A stretch of DNA of 64,000 bases, taken from Anaerolinea thermolimosa. GTDB lineage: Bacteria; Chloroflexota; Anaerolineae; Anaerolineales; Anaerolineaceae. Location of the stretch: the NCBI RefSeq assembly GCF_001050195.2, contig NZ_DF967965.1, positions 2,140,186 to 2,204,185 of the forward strand, written 5' to 3'. Of the stretch, positions 9,077-16,521 are shown piece after piece. The translations under genes were made by a program, and so were the position numbers. Numbering within the stretch: position 1 is the stretch's first letter; each line of letters starts with the position of its first letter. Under the pieces are notes generated by a model. That model worked only from the letters and a program-made list of their open reading frames with translations. It was not told the DNA's origin and did no database searches.

Positions 9077-10357
9077 ATGGCCATTCAACCTAAAACGATC
9101 AAAAAACGGGCAGGCAGCGCTCACCGGGTGAAATCTCCCAGGGAGCGTACCCTCCAGGCGGCCATCATCACCGGATTATGTGCTATCCTTGCCGTGGTGG
9201 TTGGTTTTTTTCTCGATCTCTTTTACTCACGCCCCAAGCCCATTCTTATTCTAACCCCCACCCAGGCACAAGCATCTACCTCCTTGCCCCAGCCGGATGG
9301 AATGCTCCACACAGATACTCCACCATGGCTTCCTGCCAATTCCCTGACCCAATCCTCTACACGCCCCGCTCTGAAGACACCTTCCCTTCCAGCCAGCCAT
9401 CCCATCAGGATCTTACAGCAATTTCAGGGGCCGGGATCTTCTGCCGAGGGAATCGCCTGGGATGGTGAGACATTGTGGATCTCAGAGCCGACTACCATTT
9501 TCAACCTTAATGAAAACGGAAAAATTCTCAGTGCCCGGCCTGCCCCGGAGGTTACCCCTGGAGGCATGACCTGGGATGGTGCCCATCTCTGGTTATACAC
9601 CACCAACTATTCTTTTATGTACGAGCTGGATACCGGAGGTCCAACCATTCGCTCCCTCCGATCCATCAAAGCCCCGACCATCGTCATCGGGGGTAGCATT
9701 ACACATGATCTGGCATGGGATGGCGAACACTTCTGGTATGCCAATCAGTACAATCTCTATGAATTTTCCACCACAGGTGAGGTTATCCAAAATCTGGCAT
9801 TCCCGCAGAATATTACCGGCCTCGATTGGGACGGCAGTCACCTCTGGCTGGCATTCAGTCATCCCATGCAAGAGGATTCTTTTCAGGTGATCGATCCATC
9901 CGGTGAGACACTGGGTACCTTCGAGGCGCCGGTCAAAAACATCACCGGGATGACCTGGGGTAAAGGAACTTCGTTATGGGTCATCGCCCATGAAGATCCC
10001 GGCTTTGTCACCCAGATCTATGAACTTGATACCACCGCCGCCCTCCGAATGATCCCCCGTCCCATCGACCGGGCGTGGGAAGCCCGCCTGATCTCTGCTG
10101 AACGACGGGAAACCCTTCCGGTTTTCTCGGCCAGTGGTCAACCCGGCCGGCTAAAAGCTCCCGACAATGGGCTGGTCTTCTATATAGTGCAGGTCGAAAT
10201 ATACAACCCGCATCCCGGAGCTGTCATGGATCCAACCGCTTTAGAATTAGTTGATGACCAAAACCGGTCTTTTTCACCCGTTGGGATTCAAGACCCCCTC
10301 TCCGGGAATTACTACTGGGGCAATTCAGGCCAGACCTGTAATGTGTTAGTTGTTTAG
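9077..10357 (+). pseudogene. Membrane-anchored beta-propeller protein, N-terminal 416 codons, interrupted by prophage
   Basis: The product has a basic N-terminus, one membrane segment (about 28-49), a Pro/Ser/Thr-rich linker, and then several repeats of the type AWDGETLWI / TWDGAHLWL / AWDGEHFWY / DWDGSHLWL, which suggest an extracytoplasmic WD/YncE-like beta-propeller. A C-terminal beta domain (about 355 onward, VFYIVQVEIYNPHPG) resembles DUF4352-type folds. Host codons end with the Asn at 10322-10324, the last base of the 93-bp repeat. After that, ten prophage-derived codons (SGQTCNVLVV) run to a stop. The missing 75 codons are at 25555-25782, in frame with the repeat, so the ancestral gene encoded 491 residues. 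Function is unknown; whether the truncated form folds is open. Confidence 0.85.
10232..10324. repeat. attL: left copy of the 93-bp direct repeat
   Basis: Starts CCAACCGCTTTAG and ends ACTGGGGCAAT; identical over all 93 bases to 25462-25554. It is coding sequence of the host propeller gene (codons for about residues 386-416). A small inverted repeat inside it, GACC-N6-GGTC, is a candidate centre for strand exchange. Such a long identity is more than a tyrosine recombinase core needs, so the phage probably carries a captured piece of the host gene. Confidence 0.95.
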
Positions 10358-10387
10358 ATTCTAGCACAACTCCCCCAAAGTGTCCAA
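10358..10387 (-). promoter_or_regulatory. Candidate integrase promoter, now facing the host gene
   Basis: On the minus strand: TTGGAC (10387-10382), an 18-base spacer, and TAGAAT (10363-10358) preceded by TGC (extended -10). In the integrated state it reads through attL into the 3' end of the truncated host gene on the antisense strand. In the excised circle it would lie directly upstream of the integrase, across attP. Confidence 0.6.
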
Positions 10388-10410
10388 GAGTAATTCGAAG
10401 GTGATGTAAA

Positions 10411-10439
10411 CATACGAATTTTTCATTTTGTGGTATAAT
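10411..10439 (+). promoter_or_regulatory. Candidate rightward early promoter of the prophage
   Basis: TGGTATAAT at 10431-10439 is a consensus extended -10. The -35 position (10411-10416) is poor, as is common with extended -10 promoters. It would transcribe the small left-arm genes. The rest of 10325-10685 holds no open frame of note but carries two copies of a TAGAGGGA motif. Confidence 0.6.
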
Positions 10440-10503
10440 TAATATAAAGATAATAAATATTTTGCCGAAGTCACAGAAATAAAATAAGTAGTTATTGCCA
10501 CAG

Positions 10504-10517
10504 TTATAGAGGGAAAA
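10504..10517 (+). promoter_or_regulatory. Recurrent prophage motif, copy 1
   Basis: TTATAGAGGGAAAA. It matches the core TA(A/G/T)TAGAGGGAnAA-like element seen at 10621, 11549 and 12338. Here the copy is followed by TTTATCCCT, giving AGGGA...TCCCT dyad symmetry. Confidence 0.45.
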
Positions 10518-10620
10518 TTTATCCCTGCCCGCACTGGATAGCCCGAAGATTAAAATAACATTAGAGCTTTGTTAAAACCGCTGGTAATAGGATGATCAAA
10601 GTGGGTAGCTACGTTCTATA

Positions 10621-10635
10621 TTAATAGAGGGATAA
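10621..10635 (+). promoter_or_regulatory. Recurrent prophage motif, copy 2
   Basis: TTAATAGAGGGATAA, preceded by TCTATA. Shares TAATAGAGGGA with the copies near 11566 (TGATAGAGGGA) and 12351 (TAATAGGGGA). Located 50 bases before the first small gene. Confidence 0.45.
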
Positions 10636-10685
10636 ATCAAAAAAGGGGGGAATATGTCTAAAAATTAGTTAACCTGGAGGTGATT

Positions 10686-10781
10686 ATGTTAGTGATTATC
10701 TTACTCAGTATTTCTCTTGCGCTTACTTTTTTCAACCTGGGGTATTTCTTGGGGGCAAATCGCTCGAAACTATTCAAATAA
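10686..10781 (+). CDS. 31-residue single-span membrane peptide
   Basis: ATG at 10686 follows an excellent ribosome-binding site (GGAGGTGA, 10677-10684 region). The peptide begins MLVIILLSISLALTFF and ends GANRSKLFK. It has a hydrophobic span of about 20 residues and a short basic tail, so it should insert in the membrane with its C-terminus inside. No family recognised. It is the first gene of the prophage left arm; possible roles (superinfection exclusion, holin-like, regulation) are guesses. Confidence 0.65.
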   Translation: MLVIILLSISLALTFFNLGYFLGANRSKLFK

Positions 10782-10841
10782 GTTATTAAATTCCAAATTA
10801 TTTCAAGGGGCAAGCAGAAAGGGGTTAGTTATGAGGTACAC

Positions 10842-11285
10842 ATGCAGTTACAACCCATTTACAATGATACTAAATTCAGGCAGAAACTTCGGTTTCCGAG
10901 ATTAAATATCAGTACAACGCTTACCGACATGGATTTTGTAATAGAAAAATCAAATATCCTTTTTGTTTTTGGGGAAGTAAAAGAAACTGGAAAAGATTTA
11001 GCCTGGGGGCAAAAAATACTTTATGAGAGAGTGATAGATGCCATTAATTACAATCCTGAAAAACGGGCAATCTTCCTTCAGGTCTGGCATCATAATCCAC
11101 CACCAGATGATATCCTACTTGAAGACACAGTGGTGGTAAAAGCATATAGTAGATGTGGCTGGCAGTCTTTTGACCCCCCCATAAATACGGTTGCGTTTAT
11201 AGAGTATTTGCTGGAAGATACCATAAAAGAAGAAAACAAAAGAAGGCTCAGCCTCCAGACAGAGATTGTTATGCATCCTGTTTAA
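10842..11285 (+). CDS. Small protein with PD-(D/E)XK-nuclease-like motif
   Basis: 147 residues; GAGGT lies just before the ATG. The segment DMDFVIEKSNILFVFGEVKE (about 30-49) has the D...(15-16)...E-x-K spacing of PD-(D/E)XK nucleases, with a hydrophobic strand in between. It is followed by an amphipathic helix containing WGQKILYERVIDAI. I do not recognise a named family. In the prophage it lies between the 31-residue membrane peptide and a zinc-ribbon protein, far from the structural genes, so a role in DNA processing or in defence against other phages are both possible. Expression is probably from the left-arm promoter. Confidence 0.7.
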   Translation: MQLQPIYNDTKFRQKLRFPRLNISTTLTDMDFVIEKSNILFVFGEVKETGKDLAWGQKILYERVIDAINYNPEKRAIFLQVWHHNPPPDDILLEDTVVVKAYSRCGWQSFDPPINTVAFIEYLLEDTIKEENKRRLSLQTEIVMHPV

Positions 11286-11298
11286 AGGGGAGGGTTTT

Positions 11299-11505
11299 AT
11301 GACTTATCGATGTGCAATATGTGGCAATTACATAAAGCAAGTCAGGTATGACCTTTGCCCGGCATGTTTTAAGAATTATGGAATAACAGACACCTGGGTA
11401 AGAGAATTAATTAGAAATGAGAGGCATCTGGAAACAATAGAGAGCCACGAAATTCCTTTTACAGACCTCTTCCCAAATGTACAAAGGAAAGTGGATGAAT
11501 GTTAA
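11299..11505 (+). CDS. Small zinc-ribbon protein
   Basis: 68 residues starting at the ATG at 11299, which has AAAGGGGAGGG upstream; a longer in-frame start at 11266 has none. Two CxxC knuckles (CAIC about 5-8, CPAC about 20-23) suggest one zinc site. The acidic C-terminus (ITDTWVRELIRNERHLE) is helical. No specific family recognised. Small zinc-ribbon proteins are common among phage early genes. It is the last coding region before the 0.88-kb non-coding stretch. Confidence 0.75.
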   Translation: MTYRCAICGNYIKQVRYDLCPACFKNYGITDTWVRELIRNERHLETIESHEIPFTDLFPNVQRKVDEC

Positions 11506-11548
11506 CGTTTTGTTAACGTTTTATAAGAATCGCTGAATAGAGGCCAGG

Positions 11549-11580
11549 TTATCCCTATATATATGATAGAGGGAGAAGAA
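11549..11580 (+). promoter_or_regulatory. Recurrent prophage motif, copy 3 (with dyad)
   Basis: TTATCCCTATATA followed by TGATAGAGGGAGAAGAA; TCCCT and AGGGA form a dyad. The arrangement matches copy 4 at 12338. Lies at the left edge of the structured non-coding region. Confidence 0.5.
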
Positions 11581-11609
11581 AAACTAAATTTAGATTTTCG
11601 GGACTTTTC

Positions 11610-12230
11610 AAAAATCAGTTAGCCCATTTTCCCACTTTCTTCTGATTTTTATGCCTTCAGAGGGGGATGCAGAAGGCACGTCAGAAAGACGTAAAAACAG
11701 CCGTGGATGGTACGGACGGGATTAAAACCTTCCCGTGAAACCGGTTACATACCAGACCTCATACTTTTTGTCTGGCGGACACACCCGATAATAAACAGCA
11801 GACGCAATACAGCCAGCATCGTAGAAAATGGGGGGTTAGACTCCCCCCGCCCGGCTTCTTAAGAGATAGGGGTTAATCCAGCGTCCACCTTGAAGCCCTG
11901 CACGCACCGGCCAACAGCCCAGTTTACCTGGTGAGGTACGGTTACCCCTAGCGGTTATACTGCACCGCCCTTTCTCAAAGGTAAGTCGTGGAGGAGTTAA
12001 CAACATCATACAGAAAACTAACGAAAAACTAACCAGCGGAATTTTATAGTTTTTCAGCCTTTGGCTTCTTCTGTATGGTGCAGGCAACCCCTCTACGATG
12101 GGAGACCTGTATCTATTTACTGAAATTAAGCAATTTCGGTAAATAGATTAGGCTCAAACCTGAAAAATTCTTAACGCATTTGCTAACGCAAATGCTAATT
12201 TTGCTGATTTTCGCAGAAAAATTAATTAAT
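11610..12230 (+). ncRNA. Candidate large structured non-coding RNA of the prophage
   Basis: No credible coding frame occurs between 11506 and 12387, yet the region is packed with perfect inverted repeats. Pairs include AAAAATCAG 11610 with CTGATTTTT 11642; TGCCTTC with GAAGGCA near 11652-11678; CGTC-AGAAA-GACG; ACGGGA with TCCCGT near 11715-11738; CCAGAC with GTCTGG near 11752-11775; GGGGGG with CCCCCC near 11830-11848; CATACAGAA with TTCTGTATG near 12007-12077, enclosing AAAAACTA with TAGTTTTT; a 16-bp stem at 12112-12147; and GCATTTGC-TAAC-GCAAATGC at 12176-12195. Size and phage setting recall the giant ornate RNAs (GOLLD, ROOL), but I cannot assign a family by eye. Strand is inferred from neighbouring genes. 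Confidence 0.55.
12112..12147 (+). repeat. 16-bp hairpin within the non-coding region
   Basis: TCTATTTAC and GTAAATAGA form a perfect 9-bp outer stem. TGAAATT pairs with AATTTCG (one T-G wobble) inside, with an AAGC loop. There is no T-run after it, so it is more likely an RNA structural element or a protein-binding palindrome than a terminator. Confidence 0.8.
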
Positions 12231-12337
12231 CTCTCTTTTTTACTTTAAATCTTAATAGACCCTGGCTTTACTACAGGTCAATTGGGGGGATTCTGTCTTA
12301 AATCAAAAAGAGGTAAAGACATCATTTTTAAGCGACT

Positions 12338-12364
12338 TATCCCTATATAGTAATAGGGGAAGAA
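12338..12364 (+). promoter_or_regulatory. Recurrent prophage motif, copy 4 (with dyad), upstream of terminase
   Basis: TTATCCCTATATAG then TAATAGGGGAAGAA. Similar to copy 3, with CCTAT/ATAGG dyad symmetry. It ends 24 bases before the terminase small subunit ATG, a natural place for an operator or late-gene control site. Confidence 0.5.
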
Positions 12365-12387
12365 ATCATTTGAAGAGGTAAACATTT

Positions 12388-12777
12388 ATGAATCTCAGGC
12401 AAAAAGCATTTGTAGATACTTACATAGCTGGATTACTGGGGGAAAAGCTTTCTGCTCCTCAGGCGTATCTCAAAGTATATCGGACGAAGAGTCTGAAGGT
12501 AGCGGGGCGTGAAAGTCATCGGATATTACAGCGGCCTGAGGTAAAGGAATACATCCAGCAGAAGATGAGTGAGCTGGCGATGAGCGGGAATGAAGTACTG
12601 GTGAGGCTGGCGGAGATAGCCAGAAATGGGACAAACACAGAGAAGTTAAAGGCGCTGGAATTAATTGGGAAAGTACACGGGTTATTCACGGAGAGAGTAG
12701 ATGTCACCAGTGGGGGAGAGAAGCTGAGTTTCAAGGAATTTATTCAAAGTTATGGCAACATCCGACTACCAGGATAA
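12388..12777 (+). CDS. Phage terminase small subunit
   Basis: DNA-recognition subunit of the packaging motor. The 129 residues start with a helical DNA-binding region (MNLRQKAFVDTYIAG ... SAPQAYLKVYR ... RESHRILQRPEVKEYIQQK), which is typical of TerS proteins with repeated helix-turn-helix segments. It continues with the helical oligomerisation part (NEVLVRLAEIARNGTNTEKLKALELIGKVHGLF). GAAGAGGT precedes the ATG. The last 26 bases overlap the large subunit gene, which supports the pairing. First gene of the late operon. Confidence 0.85.
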   Translation: MNLRQKAFVDTYIAGLLGEKLSAPQAYLKVYRTKSLKVAGRESHRILQRPEVKEYIQQKMSELAMSGNEVLVRLAEIARNGTNTEKLKALELIGKVHGLFTERVDVTSGGEKLSFKEFIQSYGNIRLPG

Positions 12778-14044
12778 GAGCTTTGAAGCTTTCTGTGAGC
12801 AATTCCTCAAAATTGTGGATAAGCAAAACCGGGTAATTCCCCTCAGGCTGAATGCTATCCAGAAAAAGCTGATTGGAGAGCTAACGGGAAGGGATATTAT
12901 TCTGAAGCCGAGGCAGACAGGAATTACCACCCTCATCCAGGCCTTTATCTTCCGAAGTATGCTGGAGGAAAATACCAGAGCCGTCACTCTCACCCATCTG
13001 GATTCGAGCACGGAAAATATTCGTAAAATTCAGGATACCTTTTATCAACATTTCCCTTTCAGTGATTTAAAGCGGGGGAGCAACAATCAGGTTACGGTAA
13101 CCTATCCGTTATTTAATTCAAGTCATACTACCAGTACGGCAGGCAGTCTGGATTTTGGCAGAGGGGGGACATTCACCATCTTTCATGGGAGTGAGGTAGC
13201 TTTCTGGAAAGACCCTGAGAAAATCATCAGCGGGGTAGCTCAATCAAGCAGGTGGATTATTCTGGAGAGCACTCCGAATGGGGCACAGGGCTGGTTTTAT
13301 GAGAAATGTCTGGAGGCTTTATCCGGTAGAGGGGGGTGGAGACTGCATTTTTTCCCCTGGTATGAATTTGAGGAATACAGGGATATACCGGACTTCAAAG
13401 AGCGGAAGCTTCAGGAATTGGGGAGGTTTTTCTATCAGGAATATCCTGAAACGGTAGAGGAGTGTTTTTTGAGCAGTGGGGAGGGGTATTTTGATACGCT
13501 GGACTTATCCAGGACATTTACAGCCCCAGCTAACAACCAGTTTGTGTACGGGCATGTTTATTCAGCCGGACTGGATTTTGGGCAATCGAATGATTTCACC
13601 TTTTTAACGGTGATAGACCGCACAGAAAACTGTCAGGTGGATTATCTGCACTTGAATAAACTTCCCTGGAGTCAGCAGAGGCATGAAATTATCAAGATGT
13701 ATCGAAAGTGGCATCTGACCTCAATACGGGCGGAAGAAAATTCGATAGGCAACGTCAACATTGAAGAATTAGAGAATGCCGGTTTAAGGATAGAGCGTTT
13801 TACCACCACCAACAGAAGCAAAAATCAAATTATGCAACGGCTTTATGATGCTCTGGAGAATGGACTGAAGCTGATAGACTGGCCGGTACAGAAGATGGAA
13901 TTGAGAAACATGGTATCGAAACAAACAAAGTCCGGTCTGTGGACGATTGAAGCGGCTTCCGGTCATGATGATACGGTGATGGGACTGGCGTTAGCCGTGA
14001 GTGCAAAAATAAATTCAGAAAGAAGAGCGAGGAGTTGGAATTAA
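12752..14044 (+). CDS. Phage terminase large subunit
   Basis: ATPase and nuclease that cuts concatemers and pumps DNA into the prohead. 430 residues. The N-terminal ATPase domain has a variant Walker A (LKPRQTGITT, 51-60) and a beta-strand ending in FTIFHGSEVAFW near the Walker B position. The C-terminal RNase-H-like nuclease shows the acidic residues in AGLDFGQSNDFTFL, IRAEENSIGN and SGHDDTVMGLALA. The stop overlaps the portal start (TAATG). Complete and apparently functional. Confidence 0.95.
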   Translation: MATSDYQDKSFEAFCEQFLKIVDKQNRVIPLRLNAIQKKLIGELTGRDIILKPRQTGITTLIQAFIFRSMLEENTRAVTLTHLDSSTENIRKIQDTFYQHFPFSDLKRGSNNQVTVTYPLFNSSHTTSTAGSLDFGRGGTFTIFHGSEVAFWKDPEKIISGVAQSSRWIILESTPNGAQGWFYEKCLEALSGRGGWRLHFFPWYEFEEYRDIPDFKERKLQELGRFFYQEYPETVEECFLSSGEGYFDTLDLSRTFTAPANNQFVYGHVYSAGLDFGQSNDFTFLTVIDRTENCQVDYLHLNKLPWSQQRHEIIKMYRKWHLTSIRAEENSIGNVNIEELENAGLRIERFTTTNRSKNQIMQRLYDALENGLKLIDWPVQKMELRNMVSKQTKSGLWTIEAASGHDDTVMGLALAVSAKINSERRARSWN

Positions 14045-15324
14045 TGATGAATGATTTAGAGATTGCGTATGAAAGTCTGAAAAACAAAATTCCTCTGTAC
14101 AACCAGCTGTACCATTATGCGGAAGGTCATCCAGGGTTGAAGTACTCCACCGAGCGTCTGAATCGGGCATTTGGACGGCTGGCCTATTTTGCACAGGACT
14201 GGGGGCATTTAGTCATTCGGGTTATTCTGGACAGGTTGATTTTAAAGGGTTTTGATGCCGGAGATGAATCTGTAAATGGACTGTTAGATGAGTTGTTTCT
14301 CTCCACCGGAATGAATTTAGAAGCCAGGAATATCCATGAATCCTTACTGGTGACGGGGGAAGCTTTTCTCATGGTTGATTTTGTGGACGGGAAGCCTGAA
14401 GTCTACGCCAATGACCCACGTATGTGTGAGATGATTTACGATGCAGAGAGGCCGAGGGTCAAAAAATTTGCATTAAAAAAGTGGGAAGATGGGGGAAAGT
14501 ACTTTATCAACCTGTATTATCCAGACCGGATAGAGAAGTATCAGGCAGATGCGGATTATCCAGGGAGTTACCGGCTCAAAGAAACCCTTTCCAACCCCCT
14601 GAATGAGATACCGGTTTTTCACTTTAAAAATTCCAGCCACAAGATACAGGGGGAATTGAGCGAAGCCACCCTGTCCATTCTGGATGCCATTAACAAGCTT
14701 TTCAGTGATTTGATGGTAGCGGCTGAATTTGAAGCTTTCAAGATGCGGGTTTTTATTGCTCAATCTGACCCTGGAGACATTCAGGTGGGGCCGGACATGA
14801 AAATCTGGCTTCCTGCTACTGAGGGAGAAGGCCAGGGGGCGCAGGTACTGGAATTAGGTGGGAGCAGTCTGAAAAACTTTTTGGAGCCACTGGAGAGCCT
14901 GGCAACCATACTGGCAACAACTACGGGGACACCCAAGCATTACTTACTTCCCTCAGGAAGCAACCTCTCTGGAGAAGCTCTGATGATACAGGAGAGCCCG
15001 CTGGTGAAAAAGGTGAATATGAAGCAGGAATTATACAGTCCGGTTTGGCAGGAAGTAGCCGCATTTTTACTCCGACTGCTGGGGATAAATTACAACCAAT
15101 CCGAGATTAGTTGTGTCTGGGAGAATCCAGAAACGATGCTTCCGGTGACAGAAGCACAGACGATTCAAATTCTGGCCAGTGCTGGAATACCATTGATTTC
15201 CGCTTTACGCTGGATGGGAAAAGATGAAGCGGAAATCAGGCGGGTAGCGGATGAAAAGAATCAGGAAGATTTGCAGAATCAAAATGTTTTAGCCCAGTCT
15301 TTATTGAGATTTAATCAGCAATGA
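14044..15324 (+). CDS. Phage portal protein (SPP1 gp6-like)
   Basis: Dodecameric channel at the capsid vertex for DNA entry and exit. 426 residues from the ATG at 14044, which overlaps the TerL stop and has GGAG about 10 bases upstream; an upstream TTG at 14035 is less likely. Family-typical features are the N-terminal helical YNQLYHYAEGHPGLKYSTER, the stem region around AINKLFSDLMVAAEFEAFKMR, and the wing/crown region SNLSGEALMIQESPLVKKV. It lies between terminase and the MuF-like gene, as in SPP1. Confidence 0.92.
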   Translation: MMNDLEIAYESLKNKIPLYNQLYHYAEGHPGLKYSTERLNRAFGRLAYFAQDWGHLVIRVILDRLILKGFDAGDESVNGLLDELFLSTGMNLEARNIHESLLVTGEAFLMVDFVDGKPEVYANDPRMCEMIYDAERPRVKKFALKKWEDGGKYFINLYYPDRIEKYQADADYPGSYRLKETLSNPLNEIPVFHFKNSSHKIQGELSEATLSILDAINKLFSDLMVAAEFEAFKMRVFIAQSDPGDIQVGPDMKIWLPATEGEGQGAQVLELGGSSLKNFLEPLESLATILATTTGTPKHYLLPSGSNLSGEALMIQESPLVKKVNMKQELYSPVWQEVAAFLLRLLGINYNQSEISCVWENPETMLPVTEAQTIQILASAGIPLISALRWMGKDEAEIRRVADEKNQEDLQNQNVLAQSLLRFNQQ

Positions 15325-16055
15325 CCTACCAGGAAAGAGTTAAAGAGCACATTCTGAAATGGCTGAATCAATTACAAAGGGCTGAGAAAGAGGAGATGCT
15401 TTATCTGGTGTCTCGATGGCAGGAAGTAGAAAAAGTCCTCTCTGAAATGATTCTTGATTTAGCTCAAAAAGAGGGATTAAGCCGAAACCAACTCTATCGT
15501 CTGGAAGAATATCAGAAGTTTTTGAATGAATTACAGCGGCAGATAAAATATTTTTCTCTGGATGTGGGGCAGAAAATCATTCAACAGCAGAAGTGGATAG
15601 GTGGCTTTGAAATTATTCCTGGAGGTTTATCCCTGAGGCAGGGAAATTTGTGGATTGGATTATCCAGAGAAGGTACACCCATTTATGAATTGTTGAAAGA
15701 GAGCTATCCAGAAACGGTTATCCGCATCACGAATACCTTACTGGAGGGAATCAGTCTGGGGTATGCCCCTGAAAAAACGGCCAGACTGATGAGAGAAGAT
15801 TTAGCAGGGAATTTAAGCAGGGCATTGAGGATAGCCCGCACGGAGCAGATGAATACCTTTCGTGAGGTATCCAGGATGCAGATGGAGCAGGCGGGGGTGG
15901 ATAGCTGGGAATGGCTGGCTGAAGAGGATGCCTGTGATTTTTGTCTTTCTCAGGCAGGGAAGCGATTTCCCACTGAGCAGGGGATGGAAACTCACCCCAA
16001 TTGTCGTTGTGCCATGTTACCTGTAATTGAAAAAAGGAGCGATTCCAATGGATGA
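15321..16055 (+). CDS. MuF-like (SPP1 gp7-like) minor head protein
   Basis: 244 residues; a helical N-terminus leads to the Mu gpF-like domain. The C-terminal signature is clear: EQMNTFREVSRMQMEQAG, then EWLAEEDACDFCLSQAGKRF and THPNCRCAMLPV (His plus paired Cys). Family members are injected with DNA or control genome ejection. It overlaps the portal stop by 4 bases. No toxin or ADP-ribosyltransferase domain is fused at the C-terminus, unlike some MuF proteins. Confidence 0.9.
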   Translation: MTYQERVKEHILKWLNQLQRAEKEEMLYLVSRWQEVEKVLSEMILDLAQKEGLSRNQLYRLEEYQKFLNELQRQIKYFSLDVGQKIIQQQKWIGGFEIIPGGLSLRQGNLWIGLSREGTPIYELLKESYPETVIRITNTLLEGISLGYAPEKTARLMREDLAGNLSRALRIARTEQMNTFREVSRMQMEQAGVDSWEWLAEEDACDFCLSQAGKRFPTEQGMETHPNCRCAMLPVIEKRSDSNG

Positions 16056-16506
16056 ATTTGAGAATTGGTTGGAAAACCAGGATGAGACCGTAAAAATGCT
16101 GATTCAGGAGCGATTCACCAGGCTTGAAAACACGGTAAAAGCTACCCGACAGGAGCGCGATACTCTGTCCAGGGAGTTGAAAGAGTTGAGTAAAAGAGTT
16201 GAAGCTGATAGTGAAGCAGGAAGAAAGCTATCAGAAATCCAGAAACAGCTTGAAGAGGCAGAAAAGAAAGTGCATTTTTATCAGGAAGTCCACAAACAGG
16301 GAGTCAGTAACAGTACTGCGGCTTATGCCCTGGTTACTGCATTTAATCTGTGGGATGAATCGGGAAATCCAGACTGGAAGAAGCTAAGAGAGATTGCCCC
16401 TGAGCTTTTTAAGACTGCACTATCCAGCAATGCCGGAAGTGGGACTTCCTCCAGATTAACTGAAGATGCCAATCAGGCTATTCGTCAGGCTTTAAAACAT
16501 AAATAA
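16048..16506 (+). CDS. Capsid scaffold protein
   Basis: 152 residues from the ATG at 16048 (AAAAGGAG upstream); a TTG at 16027 inside the previous gene is unlikely. It is almost entirely coiled coil in the first half (VKATRQERDTLSRELKELSKRVE, KLSEIQKQLEEAEKKVHFYQEV), with a short C-terminal helical domain ending in IRQALKHK, the pattern of phage scaffolding proteins that bind the capsid protein. No protease motif is present. Position between MuF and capsid supports the call. Confidence 0.85.
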   Translation: MDEFENWLENQDETVKMLIQERFTRLENTVKATRQERDTLSRELKELSKRVEADSEAGRKLSEIQKQLEEAEKKVHFYQEVHKQGVSNSTAAYALVTAFNLWDESGNPDWKKLREIAPELFKTALSSNAGSGTSSRLTEDANQAIRQALKHK

Positions 16507-16521
16507 AAGGAGAGTATCAAT

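Noticed and set aside
10717..10905. 62-codon plus-strand frame overlapping the 31-codon peptide and the possible nuclease gene
   Set aside because: No ribosome-binding site, and out of frame with two better supported genes.
11836..12087. Minus-strand open frame of 83 codons in the prophage non-coding region
   Set aside because: It runs through the densest inverted repeats, opposes all neighbouring genes, and lacks a ribosome-binding site or family features.
11506..12387. Group I or group II intron in the prophage
   Set aside because: No intron-type core elements, no reverse transcriptase or homing endonuclease, and it does not interrupt a gene.
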